Origin: Neisseria bacilliformis
GTDB lineage: Bacteria; Pseudomonadota; Gammaproteobacteria; Burkholderiales; Neisseriaceae
Reading direction: 5' to 3'
Length of the DNA stretch: 64,000 nt
NCBI RefSeq assembly: GCF_014055025.1
Contig: NZ_CP059571.1
Span: 1,302,001-1,366,000 of the forward strand
In this document: positions 55,224-63,707 of the stretch, in pieces
Numbering within the stretch: the stretch's first letter is position 1
How the letters are laid out: every line of letters starts with the position of its first letter
Program-made: the position numbers and the translations under genes
Notes under the pieces: model-generated
What the model saw: only the letters and a program-made list of their open reading frames with translations
Told to the model about the DNA's origin: nothing
Databases searched by the model: none

Positions 55224-57512
55224 TTAAAACTTCACGTTCACGCCGCCGGTAAAGCTGCGGCCCATTTGCGGCGTATCAGAGAGGAAGCTGCTATGGGCGT
55301 AAACGGATTGGTTGAGCAGATTGTCGGCTTTGACATACCAATTCCACTCGCCATAGCGCGTATTGCGGCGGTAGTTTGCGCCGAGGTTGAGCATATGGTG
55401 TCCGGGCGTGCGTGTTTCGTAGCGGGCGAGTTTGTTTTGGGCGAACACGCGGTAGTAGTCCAAATTGGCATCGATACGGTCGGTCAGCGAGGCTTTCAGG
55501 TGGAAGCCGAGGCGCGCAGCCGGAACGCGAGGCGCGTTTTGGTCGTCCTGTGCGATGAAAGGACGGTTACCGTAAGCATCTTCTCTGCCGGGTAGGGAAG
55601 GCAGGTTTTTCAGACGGCCTCGTACATAGTCGCCGGAAACGCCGATGCGGTAGCGCGGTGTCGGTTTGAAGTAGATTTCGCCTTCCGCGCCGTAGAAGTC
55701 GGCGCCGGATTGGTTGTAGCGCACGAGCTTCATTTCGCTGTCGTCTTCGATGGATTTGGGGCCACGTCCGTCGTTTAAGGTTTGGGCGTAAATGTAGTTG
55801 CCGAAACGGTTGCGGTAGAGTGCCAGATTGTATTGCCAGCGGTCGCCTTCGTAGCCCAGCGCGAGTTCGATATTGTTGGAACGCTCTTTGTTGAGGTGGT
55901 TGTTGCCGACTTCAAAGGTGTTGGTGGCAACGTGTTTGCCGTGTGCGTACAGTTCTTGCGTTGACGGCAGGCGTTCCTGATGGGAGGCGGTCAGGCTGAG
56001 TTTGTGGTGTGGCGTGAAATACCAGTTGCCCGAAAGTGCGAACGAGCGGGCGGTTTGGCGGTGCGCACCGAGGTCAGGCAGGGGTTGGTTGTAGTAGTTT
56101 TCTCGATCAATCAATGCTTTGTCGTACTGGATGGAGGCTTTTTGTTTTTCCACGCGTACGCCGCCTTCAAGCGTGAAGTTGTCCCAGTTTGCCTGTTCTA
56201 CACCGAAAAAGCTGTAATGGCGCACATTGTTGTCAATCAACATCGGTTGTTGGACGGTTTCGGGAATGGCGGAAAGCGCGCTGGATTTTTGTCCCAAATA
56301 TTGTACGCCCCAGCTGCCTTTCAGACGGCCTATGGGTTGGTGGCGTAACTCGATACGGGCGTTGTGTGTTTTATTGTTGAAGAAGTTTTCTACTGCATCA
56401 CCTGCTTTTTCGTCGTGGTGATAGTCATTGCGGCTCAGGTGTACGCGCAGGGCTTCAAAACCGGGGAACGGTTGCTTCCATTCGGCGCGGAGTTCGTAGC
56501 GTTTGTTGCGCAGGTCTATCCACGGTTTGCCGTTGTGGACATGGGTGTGTGCATTATCATCGTCGTGGAAACCGCAGCTCAAACCCGGATTGTCGTAATC
56601 GATGTCTTCTTCGGTCAAGAGGTGCGGATAAAGCTGCAAATAGCGTTTGTTAATCAAACTTTTCTGCCAGATGATGTCGGCGTGGCAGTCGTCGTAGAGA
56701 TGGCTGTGGGCAGGCAGGCCGTAGCGGTCGCGACGGTCGCTGTACGCCACGCCGAGGAAACCTTTATCCCCAACCCAAGACAGGCCGATGCTGCCTGTTT
56801 TTGAATCGGCATGGCTGTCGGGCAGTCGTTTCAGACGGCCTTCTTCTTTTTGATAGCGCGGTACAGCGTAATCGCCTGATTTGCGGTACAAGCCTTCAGT
56901 ATGCAGCACGAAGTTGTTGCCCAAGCCGATATTGATGCCTGCGGATGTCAGTTTTTCCAAATTGCCGCTGCTCAAACGTAATCCGGCTTCGCCCGATACG
57001 CCGTTTTCAGGCATTTTTTCGGGGATTTTTCCATCGGCAACATCGACCAAACCGGCTACATTGCCCGAGCTGTACAAAAGCGTAACCGGACCGCGCAGGA
57101 TTTCGACTTGTTGCGACAAGGCGCTGTCCACCATCAAGGCATGGTCGGGCGAGAAGTCCGCCATGTCGCCCGTTTCGCCGTGATGGTTCAATACTTTAAT
57201 CCGTCTGCCTGTTTGACCGCGAATAACGGGAGCGGATGCGCCGCCGCCGTATTGCGAGGCATGAATGCCCGGTACGCCGTCTAAAGCATCACCCAAGTTG
57301 ACGGCTTTTTGGCGCAAGGTATCGCCGGAGATGATTTTGTCGGAGGCGGTCAAAGTGTGCAACAGACCCGAAGTGGCGCGCGGACGGCTTTTACCGACGA
57401 CGGTAACCTCTTCCAAGTCAACCGACTGCTCGGTTTCATGCGCTTGGGAGAGGATGGGAGTGCTGATTAAAAGAATAGATAAAACGATGGGTTTGAGTGT
57501 GGTTTGTGTCAT
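55224..57512 (-). CDS. znuD: TonB-dependent zinc receptor ZnuD
   Basis: A 762-residue outer-membrane receptor. Signal peptide MTQTTLKPIVLSILLISTPI ending about LSQA, TonB box EEVTVVGKS, plug (LGDALDGVPGIHASQYGGGA, SALSQQVEILRGPVTLLYSS) and a 22-strand barrel ending GGVNVKF. His/Asp-rich loops (CGFHDDDNAHTHVHNGK, RNDYHHDEKAG) are the metal-capturing feature of meningococcal ZnuD. It imports zinc (and haem in some strains) with TonB-ExbB-ExbD. Intact. Isolated between IS1106-like copies. A Zur-box-like site lies 29 bases upstream. Confidence 0.95.
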   Translation of the reverse strand: MTQTTLKPIVLSILLISTPILSQAHETEQSVDLEEVTVVGKSRPRATSGLLHTLTASDKIISGDTLRQKAVNLGDALDGVPGIHASQYGGGASAPVIRGQTGRRIKVLNHHGETGDMADFSPDHALMVDSALSQQVEILRGPVTLLYSSGNVAGLVDVADGKIPEKMPENGVSGEAGLRLSSGNLEKLTSAGINIGLGNNFVLHTEGLYRKSGDYAVPRYQKEEGRLKRLPDSHADSKTGSIGLSWVGDKGFLGVAYSDRRDRYGLPAHSHLYDDCHADIIWQKSLINKRYLQLYPHLLTEEDIDYDNPGLSCGFHDDDNAHTHVHNGKPWIDLRNKRYELRAEWKQPFPGFEALRVHLSRNDYHHDEKAGDAVENFFNNKTHNARIELRHQPIGRLKGSWGVQYLGQKSSALSAIPETVQQPMLIDNNVRHYSFFGVEQANWDNFTLEGGVRVEKQKASIQYDKALIDRENYYNQPLPDLGAHRQTARSFALSGNWYFTPHHKLSLTASHQERLPSTQELYAHGKHVATNTFEVGNNHLNKERSNNIELALGYEGDRWQYNLALYRNRFGNYIYAQTLNDGRGPKSIEDDSEMKLVRYNQSGADFYGAEGEIYFKPTPRYRIGVSGDYVRGRLKNLPSLPGREDAYGNRPFIAQDDQNAPRVPAARLGFHLKASLTDRIDANLDYYRVFAQNKLARYETRTPGHHMLNLGANYRRNTRYGEWNWYVKADNLLNQSVYAHSSFLSDTPQMGRSFTGGVNVKF

Positions 57513-57540
57513 TTTAGTTTCTCATCATATTTCGAAAGGC

Positions 57541-57555
57541 TGTTATTATATAGCA
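57541..57555. promoter_or_regulatory. Zur-box-like operator of znuD
   Basis: TGTTATTATATAGCA is a palindrome with one mismatch and fits the neisserial Zur consensus TGTTATDWHATAACA as I recall it, with one change. It is 28 bases before the znuD ATG, where Zur would repress transcription in zinc-replete cells. Confidence 0.65.
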
Positions 57556-57596
57556 TTCCATTGTTTATATGATAAGATTTTTGAGAAAAAAAGGCC

Positions 57597-58814
57597 GAGA
57601 CCTTTGCAAAATTCCTTTTTCCCCGACAGCCGAAACCTAAATAAAGATTTTTGGCTGTTTTTGTTTCAAATATCCACTGATTCTACCCCAATACCCCCTT
57701 AATCCTCCCCGGATACCTGATAATCAGGCATCCGAGCCGCCTTTTAGGCAGCAACAGGCACACTTAGCCTATTAGCCGCTTTCAACAGGTTTAAACACAT
57801 CGCCTTCAGATGGCTTTGCGCACTCACTTTAATCAGCCCAAAATAGGCTGCCCGGGCGTAGCGGAATTTACGGTGCAGCGTACCAAAGCTTTGTTCGACC
57901 ACATAACGGGTCTTCGACAAATATCGGTTACGTTTGGTTTGCGCTTCCGTCAGCGGACGGTTGCGGTGGGCTTTGCGCATAATGCCGTCCAGCAACCGAT
58001 GCTCTTCCAGATGTTGCCGGTTTTCCGCACTGTCGTAGCCTTTATCGGCATAGACGGTCGTGCCTTCGGCTATCCCTTCCAGCAAAGGCGACAGATGGTT
58101 GCACTCATGGGTATTGGCGGGGGTAATGTGCAGTTTCTCGATATAGCCTTCCTCATCGGTGCGGGTATGTTGTTTGTAACCGAGTTTGTAGAGGCCGTTT
58201 TTCTTTGTCCAACGGGCATCTTTATCTTTACTCGGTGTGGTTTGGCCGCTGACTTGTCCTTCTTCATCGACTTCTATGGCCTGACGCTGTTTGCTGCCGG
58301 CGGTCTGAATAATGGTGGCGTCAATGACGGCGGCGGATGCCTTCTCTACTTTTAGGTTTTTCTCGGCCAGTTGGCGGTTGATCAGTTCCAGCAGTTCGGA
58401 CAGGGTGTCGTCTTGCGCCGCTGGTTGCGGTAGCGGCACAAGGTGCTGTAATCGGGGATGCTCAGTTCGTCGAAACGGCAAAACAGGTTGAAGTCGATGC
58501 GGGTGATGAGGCTGTGTTCGAGTTCGGGATCGGAGAGGCTGTGCCATTGTCCGAGCAGGACGGCTTTGAACATGGACAGCAGGGGATAGGCGGGACGGCC
58601 GCGGTGGTCTCGGAGGTAACGGGTTCTTTGACGATTCAGGTACTGTTCGATCGGTTGCCAATCAATCACTTGATCCAGCTTTAATAGTGGGAAGCGATCG
58701 ATGTGTTTGGCAATCATGGCTTGTGCGGTTTGCTGAAAGAAGGTGCCCATGAGAAATCCCCTAAATGTCTTGGTGGGAATTTAGGGGATTTGGGGGGGAT
58801 TTTGCAAAGGTCTC
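57597..58814 (-). mobile_element. IS1106-like element (IS5 family), copy D (1218 bp)
   Basis: Ends GAGACCTTTGCAAAATTCC and TTTTGCAAAGGTCTC. GGCC occurs directly on both sides (57593-57596 and 58815-58818), a likely target duplication. Same length as copies A and C. Confidence 0.88.
57744..58750 (-). pseudogene. IS5-family transposase, two frames (copy D)
   Basis: ATG 58750 encodes MGTFFQQTAQAMIAKHIDRF to DYSTLCRYRNQRRK and closes at 58382; the second frame covers DDTLSELLELINRQLAEKNL to the end at 57744. Identical break to copies A and C. Confidence 0.75.
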
Positions 58815-58895
58815 GGCCTGCTGTGTGATTGACGGGATGGGTCTGTCGTTTGAATGCGAAACCGCGTGCGTGGCTGCGCCACACCCCCTGCCTTA

Positions 58896-58946
58896 GAGAC
58901 AAGAGGCCGTCTGAAATTTGTTTTTCAGACGGCCTCTTGTCTCCTA
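58896..58946. terminator. Long uptake-sequence hairpin after moaE
   Basis: GAGACAAGAGGCCGTCTGAA and its exact inverse TTCAGACGGCCTCTTGTCTC surround a loop of a few bases, extending the usual 12-base uptake stem to about 21 pairs. Confidence 0.8.
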
Positions 58947-58964
58947 TTCGGCAAAAACTGCGGC

Positions 58965-59399
58965 TCACTGCGCCCCGTGCGATTCGGGATTGACCAGCCA
59001 CGCGCCCTCGTTTTTGCCGGTGTAAAACTCTTCTTTCCAAATCGGCACTTGGGCTTTGACGGTATCGATAATAAAGCGGCAGGCGGCAAAGCCTGCGTCG
59101 CGGTGTCCGGCGGCCACGCCCACCCACACGGCCATTTCGCCCACTTCGAGGCGGCCGTAGCGGTGCACGCACACGGCATCGGCAATGGCAAAGCGGCGTT
59201 TGGCTTCCTCGATGACGGCATTGCCCGCGTTGAGCGCGAGTTCGCGGTAGGTGCTGTACACCAGATATTCGACGCGGCTGCCTTCGTTTTGGCGGCGCAC
59301 CCAGCCCTCGAAGCTGTTGAATGCGCCGCAGTTTTCGTTGCCGAGCAGCCGAACGCGCAGGGCGGCGGCATCGATGGGGTATTCGGTCAGTTCAAACAT
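58965..59399 (-). CDS. moaE: Molybdopterin synthase catalytic subunit
   Basis: A 144-residue MoaE. It converts precursor Z (cPMP) to molybdopterin using thiocarboxylated MoaD. Features: GAFNSFEGWVRRQNEG (the usual xGTVRxxNxG strand), VYSTYRELALN, VCVHRYGRLEVGEMAVWVGV, and the active-site lysine region VPIWKEEFYTG. ATG 59399 (MFELTEYPID) starts one base after the moaD stop, so synthesis is coupled; a longer in-frame start at 59414 would overlap moaD. Confidence 0.94.
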   Translation of the reverse strand: MFELTEYPIDAAALRVRLLGNENCGAFNSFEGWVRRQNEGSRVEYLVYSTYRELALNAGNAVIEEAKRRFAIADAVCVHRYGRLEVGEMAVWVGVAAGHRDAGFAACRFIIDTVKAQVPIWKEEFYTGKNEGAWLVNPESHGAQ

Positions 59400-59400
59400 T

Positions 59401-59655
59401 TCAACCTCCGGCAACGGGTGGGATAAAGGCCAGGATGTCGCCCGCTTTCAGGGCGGTTTCCCATGCGGCGAACCGGTGGTTGACCGCGCAGCGCAGCCGC
59501 TCCTGCGGCAGGGTGAAACCGTATTGCGCGGCCAGTTGCGCGTAAACAGATGCGGCGGTTGCGCCGTTAGGCAGGGCAACGGTTTCGCCCTCTTTGCCTG
59601 CCGTTTCGCGCAGGGCGGCGAAATATAAAATCCGGATTTCAGCGGGTAAAGTCAT
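59401..59655 (-). CDS. moaD: Molybdopterin synthase sulfur carrier subunit
   Basis: An 84-residue ubiquitin-like protein ending DILAFIPPVAGG; the terminal Gly-Gly is the site of adenylation and thiocarboxylation. The N-terminal ILYFAALRETAGKEGE and middle VNHRFAAWETALKAGD fit MoaD. Overlaps the end of moaC by 17 bases and is followed at once by moaE. Confidence 0.93.
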   Translation of the reverse strand: MTLPAEIRILYFAALRETAGKEGETVALPNGATAASVYAQLAAQYGFTLPQERLRCAVNHRFAAWETALKAGDILAFIPPVAGG

Positions 59656-60112
59656 GTTTGCCTCCGGTTTTGTGCAGCAGGCGCACGTTTTGGATTTCGA
59701 TGTCGTGGCTGAGGGCTTTGGTCATGTCGTACACGGTGAGCGCGGCCACGGTAACGGCGGTAAGGGCTTCCATTTCCACGCCGGTTTTGTGGGTAACGGC
59801 GGCTTCGGCGGTGATGTTCAGGCTGCATGACGCGTCGTCGTATTCAAATTCGAGTTTGCAGCGTTCGAGCATCATCGGGTGGCACATCGGAATCAGCGAC
59901 GCGGTGTTTTTGGCGGCCATAATGCCGGCGATGCGGGCGACTTCGGCAACCGCGCCTTTGGCGGTCTGCCCGTTGGCCGCCTGAATCTGCGCGTAAACCT
60001 CGGGCGGGAACACAACGCGGCCGCCCGCCACGGCCACACGGCGGGTTACGGCTTTTTCGCCGACATCGACCATGCGGCTTTTGCCCTGGTCGTCCAAATG
60101 GGTGAGGGACAT
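59639..60112 (-). CDS. moaC: Cyclic pyranopterin monophosphate synthase
   Basis: A 157-residue MoaC forming cPMP, an early step of molybdenum cofactor synthesis. Signatures: LTHLDDQGKSRMVDVGEKAV, AGIMAAKNTASLIPMCHPMM, and TGVEMEALTAVTVAALTVYD with MTKALSHDIEI. GAAAGGAAAC upstream fits ATG 60112. First gene of a moaC-moaD-moaE operon. The cofactor would serve nitrate reductase, in keeping with the nitrate transporters that follow. Confidence 0.95.
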   Translation of the reverse strand: MSLTHLDDQGKSRMVDVGEKAVTRRVAVAGGRVVFPPEVYAQIQAANGQTAKGAVAEVARIAGIMAAKNTASLIPMCHPMMLERCKLEFEYDDASCSLNITAEAAVTHKTGVEMEALTAVTVAALTVYDMTKALSHDIEIQNVRLLHKTGGKHDFTR

Positions 60113-60345
60113 GGGTTTCCTTTCGGGATGGAATGCAAAAAACGGCGCATCATGCAGGCTTTGCCCCGCGCTGGCAAGTGCGGCGGGAAAAGGCCGTCTG
60201 AAAAGCGGGAAGCTGGGTTTTCAGACGGCCTGCGCAGCGGCGGAGGACACGTGCGCTGCCGAGGCGTTCTCTTGCTATTGAAGGTAAATCCGACCTGAAA
60301 AAATCACTATAATCCCCCTTTTCAACCCACCCAAAGGAAACCACC
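60113..60345. promoter_or_regulatory. Divergent region moaC / nitroreductase, with a -10 box
   Basis: An inverted uptake-sequence pair at ~60190-60231, then TATAAT at 60308-60313 ahead of the nitroreductase gene. The TTGAAG at 60278 is too far upstream (24 bases) to be a clear -35. Confidence 0.5.
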
Positions 60346-61014
60346 ATGACCACATTCTTCACCCCCGCCCAAATCCTCCCCGCCTACCAATACCGCAAGT
60401 CCTGCCGCCACTACGACCCCAGCCGCAAAATCAGCGCCGAAGATTTCAACTACATTCTAGAACTCGCCCGCCTCTCCCCCAGCTCCGTGGGCAGCGAGCC
60501 GTGGCGGTTCCTCGTCGTGCAAAACCCCGAGCTGCGCCAAAAGCTCAAACCCTTCTCATGGGGCATGGCCGCCACGCTGGACACCGCCAGCCACATCGTC
60601 GTCATTCTTGCCAAGAAAAACGCCCGCTACGACAGCCCCTTTATGCTGGACGGCATCAAACGGCGCGGCATCACCGAGCCCGAAGCCATCGGCAAAACCC
60701 TCGCCAAATACCACAGCTTCCAAGCCGACGATGCCCACCTGCTTGATAACGAGCGCACCCTGTTTGACTGGTGCAGCAAACAAACCTACATCGCCCTGGC
60801 CAACATGATGACAGGCGCAGCCCTTATCGGCATAGACAGCTGCCCGATTGAAGGCTTCAACTACGACGACATGAACCGCACCCTCGCCGCAACAGGCGCA
60901 TTTGACCCCGCCGAATGGGGTGTATCCGTAGCCGTAACCTTTGGCTACCGCGCCAAAGACATCGCTCCCAAGGCACGCAAAGCCATGGAAGACGTGGTAA
61001 CTTGGTTAGAGTAA
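60346..61014 (+). CDS. NAD(P)H-dependent nitroreductase
   Basis: A 222-residue FMN nitroreductase of the NfsB-like group. YQYRKSCRHYDPSRKISAED carries the FMN-phosphate motif, LARLSPSSVGSEPWRFLVVQ is typical, and FDWCSKQTYIALANMMTGAA, IGIDSCPIEGFN and WGVSVAVTFGYRAKD follow. It should reduce nitro compounds or quinones in the cytosol; physiological role unknown. AAAGGAAAC precedes the ATG. Not closely similar to the shorter YdjA-like protein at 6749-7309. Confidence 0.88.
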   Translation: MTTFFTPAQILPAYQYRKSCRHYDPSRKISAEDFNYILELARLSPSSVGSEPWRFLVVQNPELRQKLKPFSWGMAATLDTASHIVVILAKKNARYDSPFMLDGIKRRGITEPEAIGKTLAKYHSFQADDAHLLDNERTLFDWCSKQTYIALANMMTGAALIGIDSCPIEGFNYDDMNRTLAATGAFDPAEWGVSVAVTFGYRAKDIAPKARKAMEDVVTWLE

Positions 61015-61027
61015 AGTCCAGCCCAAG

Positions 61028-61079
61028 GCAGCCTGAAAACGAGTGAAGCTAAAACGCCCGATACGTTTTCAGGCTGCCT
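61028..61079 (+). terminator. Hairpin made of Kingella-type uptake sequences
   Basis: AAGGCAGCCTGAAAACG and CGTTTTCAGGCTGCCT form the stem. Unlike most terminators in this window, both arms are the AGGCAGCCTGAA dialect. Confidence 0.8.
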
Positions 61080-61107
61080 CAATCCACAAAACCTACAAAG
61101 AAACCTT

Positions 61108-61701
61108 ATGCCCCGCAACATCCTAACTACCGCCCTGCTTACCGCATCGCTCGCCCTCGCTGCCCCCGCCCTCGCCGCACCCAAAGCCGCCAAGCCAACC
61201 AAAGCAGAAACCCAAGCCCAAAGGCAGCCTGAAAATGAGCGCAGCGAATTTCGGCATAGCCAAAACGACAGCCCCATGCAACTCGCCCAACACATCCAAA
61301 CCGAAGACCTTATCGGCGTATGGGGTCAAGGCGTTACAATAGACGAAGGCTCAATGCTCAATATGACGATAATGAGCCAAGACGGCACGGGTACAGACTT
61401 AATGATTCTCACAAAAAACAACCCCAAAAGCAGCCTGAAAATCAGACAACAATTCACATGGCAATTTAACGAAAAAACACAAACCTTCACCCAACGCATC
61501 ACCGATTTTTCCACCACCCGCGACAATGATCCCACCCAACAAGACAAATCCCAAATCGGCAAAACCAGCACCGCCAAAGCGCGTATGCTGCTGTGGGACG
61601 GCAAACCCGATATGCTGGAACTCACCGACCAAGCCAGCGGCGAAAAACAAAGCTACTTCAAGCAAGACCTCAACAAACTGCGCGAAATCTTAAAACCTTA
61701 A
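61108..61701 (+). CDS. Exported hypothetical protein
   Basis: A 197-residue protein with a Sec signal peptide (NILTTALLTASLALAAPALA, cleavage after ALA near residue 23). A low-complexity linker AAPKAAKPTKAETQAQ is followed by QPENERSEFRHSQND, which is encoded by a Kingella-type uptake sequence plus adjoining repeat. The mature domain begins about residue 57 (MQLAQHIQTEDLIGVWGQGV) and resembles a small beta-rich lipocalin-like domain, but I do not recognise the family. A second near-Kingella-type sequence encodes SSLKI. Probably periplasmic. Confidence 0.65.
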   Translation: MPRNILTTALLTASLALAAPALAAPKAAKPTKAETQAQRQPENERSEFRHSQNDSPMQLAQHIQTEDLIGVWGQGVTIDEGSMLNMTIMSQDGTGTDLMILTKNNPKSSLKIRQQFTWQFNEKTQTFTQRITDFSTTRDNDPTQQDKSQIGKTSTAKARMLLWDGKPDMLELTDQASGEKQSYFKQDLNKLREILKP

Positions 61702-61785
61702 ACCAACCCACCTATATCCAAGCAAGCGCAGCGTGCATGGGCAGGGTGTATCACCCGGCAACGCACACGTCCTTTTCCCTTTGAG

Positions 61786-61829
61786 AGGCCGTCTGAAAAC
61801 GAAAAGTCCCGTTTTCAGACGGCCTTTTT
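61786..61829 (+). terminator. Inverted uptake-sequence pair with T run
   Basis: AGGCCGTCTGAAAACG and CGTTTTCAGACGGCCT are followed by TTTTTTT, a strong intrinsic terminator. Confidence 0.85.
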
Positions 61830-61961
61830 TTGCCTTTTCCCCCGACTCGGGCAAACGATAGTGCCAATCGGATACAAAAGGGTTAGCCGCGCTACTTCTT
61901 TCGGGTAGGGTGGTTTCCGCATTAGGGCAACTGATTTTTTCGCGGGGCGGCGCATAGAATG

Positions 61962-61992
61962 GGAATATGCCGTTTGGTATGGCGCATATTCC
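61962..61992. promoter_or_regulatory. Inverted repeat in the narK leader
   Basis: GGAATATGCC and GGCGCATATTCC flank nine bases, about 75 bases before the narK ATG. It could be an operator or a transcript hairpin. The rest of 61830-62066 shows a TAGAAT -10 candidate at 61955 but no convincing FNR box. Confidence 0.45.
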
Positions 61993-62066
61993 GCGTAAGG
62001 CGGGGTGTGTTGTGCAAGCGGTTGATTTGTCGCAAAACCCGTTTAATCAAACAAAGGAAGTCGGAA

Positions 62067-63314
62067 ATGAAATCCGAAAATTACAAACGTTATTCGGTAT
62101 TGGTGTCGAGCACGGTGTCGTTTACCGTGTGCTTTATGATTTGGATGATGCTGGCGGTAATCGGCGTGCCGATTCAGAAACAGCTTGGTTTGACCGAAGC
62201 GCAGTTCGGCATCCTTACTGCCATTCCCGTGCTTTCGGGCTCGCTGGTGCGCGTGCCGCTGGGGATTCTCACCGACAAATTCGGCGGCCGCATCGTGCTG
62301 TTTGTGCTGATGCTGGCGAGTGTGCCGTTTATTTTCCTGATGCAGTTTGCCACCGAATACTGGCAGTTTCTCGCCATCGGCCTGGTGATGGGTCTGGCGG
62401 GCGGTTCGTTTTCGGTCGGTACGCCCTATGTTGCCCGCTGGTTTCCGAAGGAGCAGCAGGGTTTGGCGATGGGGGTGTTCGGCGCGGGCAATGCGGGTAG
62501 CGCGCTTACCAAGCTGATTGCGCCGCAGCTGATCAAATGGGCACCGGCCGCGATGGTGGCGGCGGGCGCGTGGAAAATCGTGCCGAACGTGTATGCGGCG
62601 ATTATGCTGATTACTGCGATTTTGTTCTGGTTTACCAGTTACCACGATCCGAAGCACCTTACCGATTCCAAAGTGAGCATCAAAGACCAGCTCGCGCTGA
62701 TGAAAGACCCGGGCGTGCTGCGTTACAGCCAGTATTATTCCGTAGTATTCGGCGGCTATGTCGGCCTTGCGCTGTGGATGACCCACTACTACATCGGCGA
62801 ATACGGCATGAGTTTGCAGACGGCCGCGCTGCTGGCGGCGTGTTTCTCGCTGCCGGGCGGCGTGCTGCGGGCTCTGGGCGGTTATCTCTCCGACAAATTC
62901 GGCGCGTACAAGGTTACTTGGTATGTGATGTGGGTACTGTGGGTATGCTTCTTTATCCTGTCGTATCCGCAGACTGATTTTGTGGTGGCCAGCACCAAAG
63001 GGGCGCAGAGCTTCCATATCGGGCTGAACGTGGTGGTGTTCACGCTGCTGATGTTTACCGCCGGCATCGCGATGGCGGTGGGCAAGGCTTCGGTGTTCAA
63101 ATTCGTGGCCAACGATTATCCCGACAACATCGGTGCGGTCTCCGGCGTGGTAGGCTTGGCGGGCGGCTTGGGCGGTTTCCTGCTGCCGATTATGTTCGGC
63201 ATCCTGCTGGACTACACCGGCATCCGCTCCACCGCGTTTATGCTGCTCTACGGCACTGTGTGCGTATCCCTGATTTGGATGCACTTTTCTTTCAAACCCA
63301 ATCGCGGGCAGTAA
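62067..63314 (+). CDS. narK: Nitrate/nitrite transporter, NarK1-like
   Basis: A 415-residue MFS protein with 12 helices. The nitrate signature is visible as GLAGGSFSVGTPYVARWFPK after helix 4 and again as GLAGGLGGFLLPIMFGIL late in the protein; the loop LGILTDKFGGR is the MFS motif. It lies ahead of a second NarK-like gene, an arrangement found as narK1-narK2 tandems in denitrifiers, one being a nitrate/proton symporter and the other a nitrate/nitrite antiporter. ATG 62067 has AAGGAAG upstream; the frame to 61959 is unsupported. Confidence 0.9.
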   Translation: MKSENYKRYSVLVSSTVSFTVCFMIWMMLAVIGVPIQKQLGLTEAQFGILTAIPVLSGSLVRVPLGILTDKFGGRIVLFVLMLASVPFIFLMQFATEYWQFLAIGLVMGLAGGSFSVGTPYVARWFPKEQQGLAMGVFGAGNAGSALTKLIAPQLIKWAPAAMVAAGAWKIVPNVYAAIMLITAILFWFTSYHDPKHLTDSKVSIKDQLALMKDPGVLRYSQYYSVVFGGYVGLALWMTHYYIGEYGMSLQTAALLAACFSLPGGVLRALGGYLSDKFGAYKVTWYVMWVLWVCFFILSYPQTDFVVASTKGAQSFHIGLNVVVFTLLMFTAGIAMAVGKASVFKFVANDYPDNIGAVSGVVGLAGGLGGFLLPIMFGILLDYTGIRSTAFMLLYGTVCVSLIWMHFSFKPNRGQ

Positions 63315-63319
63315 ACAGC

Positions 63320-63362
63320 AAGGCAGCCTGAAAACCGGAAAAACGGTTTTTCAGGCTGCCTG
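63320..63362 (+). terminator. Hairpin made of Kingella-type uptake sequences after narK
   Basis: AAGGCAGCCTGAAAACC and GGTTTTTCAGGCTGCCT, one stem. Confidence 0.8.
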
Positions 63363-63707
63363 ATGTGCTTTCAGACGGCCTGTAAGGCAGGCAACGCCAC
63401 TTGCAGCCCGAACAAGATTCCCGCCTGCGCGGGAATGACGGCAACGGGAAGCAAGCCGTAGGGTGTGTGGCTCTGCCACGCACGCAGTTGGCAGAAATGC
63501 CCAAGCAAAGGGCGGCAGCACCACCAAACCGCGTGCGTGCCTTGCGGCACACACCCTACGAAGGCTAGTTTCAGACGACCCGAGCCAAACGGTAAAAGCA
63601 GCCTGAAACCCCAAAGGCTACCTGAAAACCAAAGGCAGTCTGAAACGCAACACAGGCCGTCTGAAAAAACCGCCAACCCCATTCCAACCCCTCCCCGAGG
63701 AGAACCC
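63363..63707. repeat. Repeat cluster between the two nitrate transporters
   Basis: A perfect dRS3 at 63417-63436, two GTGTGTGGC-type palindromes (~63460-63487, ~63527-63559), and six uptake-type sequences of differing dialect: AG-DUS (63370 inverse, 63655), AGACGACC (63570 inverse), AGCAGCCTGAA (63599), AGGCTACCTGAA (63615) and a hybrid AGGCAGTCTGAA (63634). No gene. Confidence 0.7.

Noticed and set aside
62018-62050. FNR box upstream of narK (TTGATTTGTCGCAA)
   Set aside because: Only the left half-site fits TTGAT-N4-ATCAA; the right half has two mismatches and the distance to the -10 candidate is wrong.
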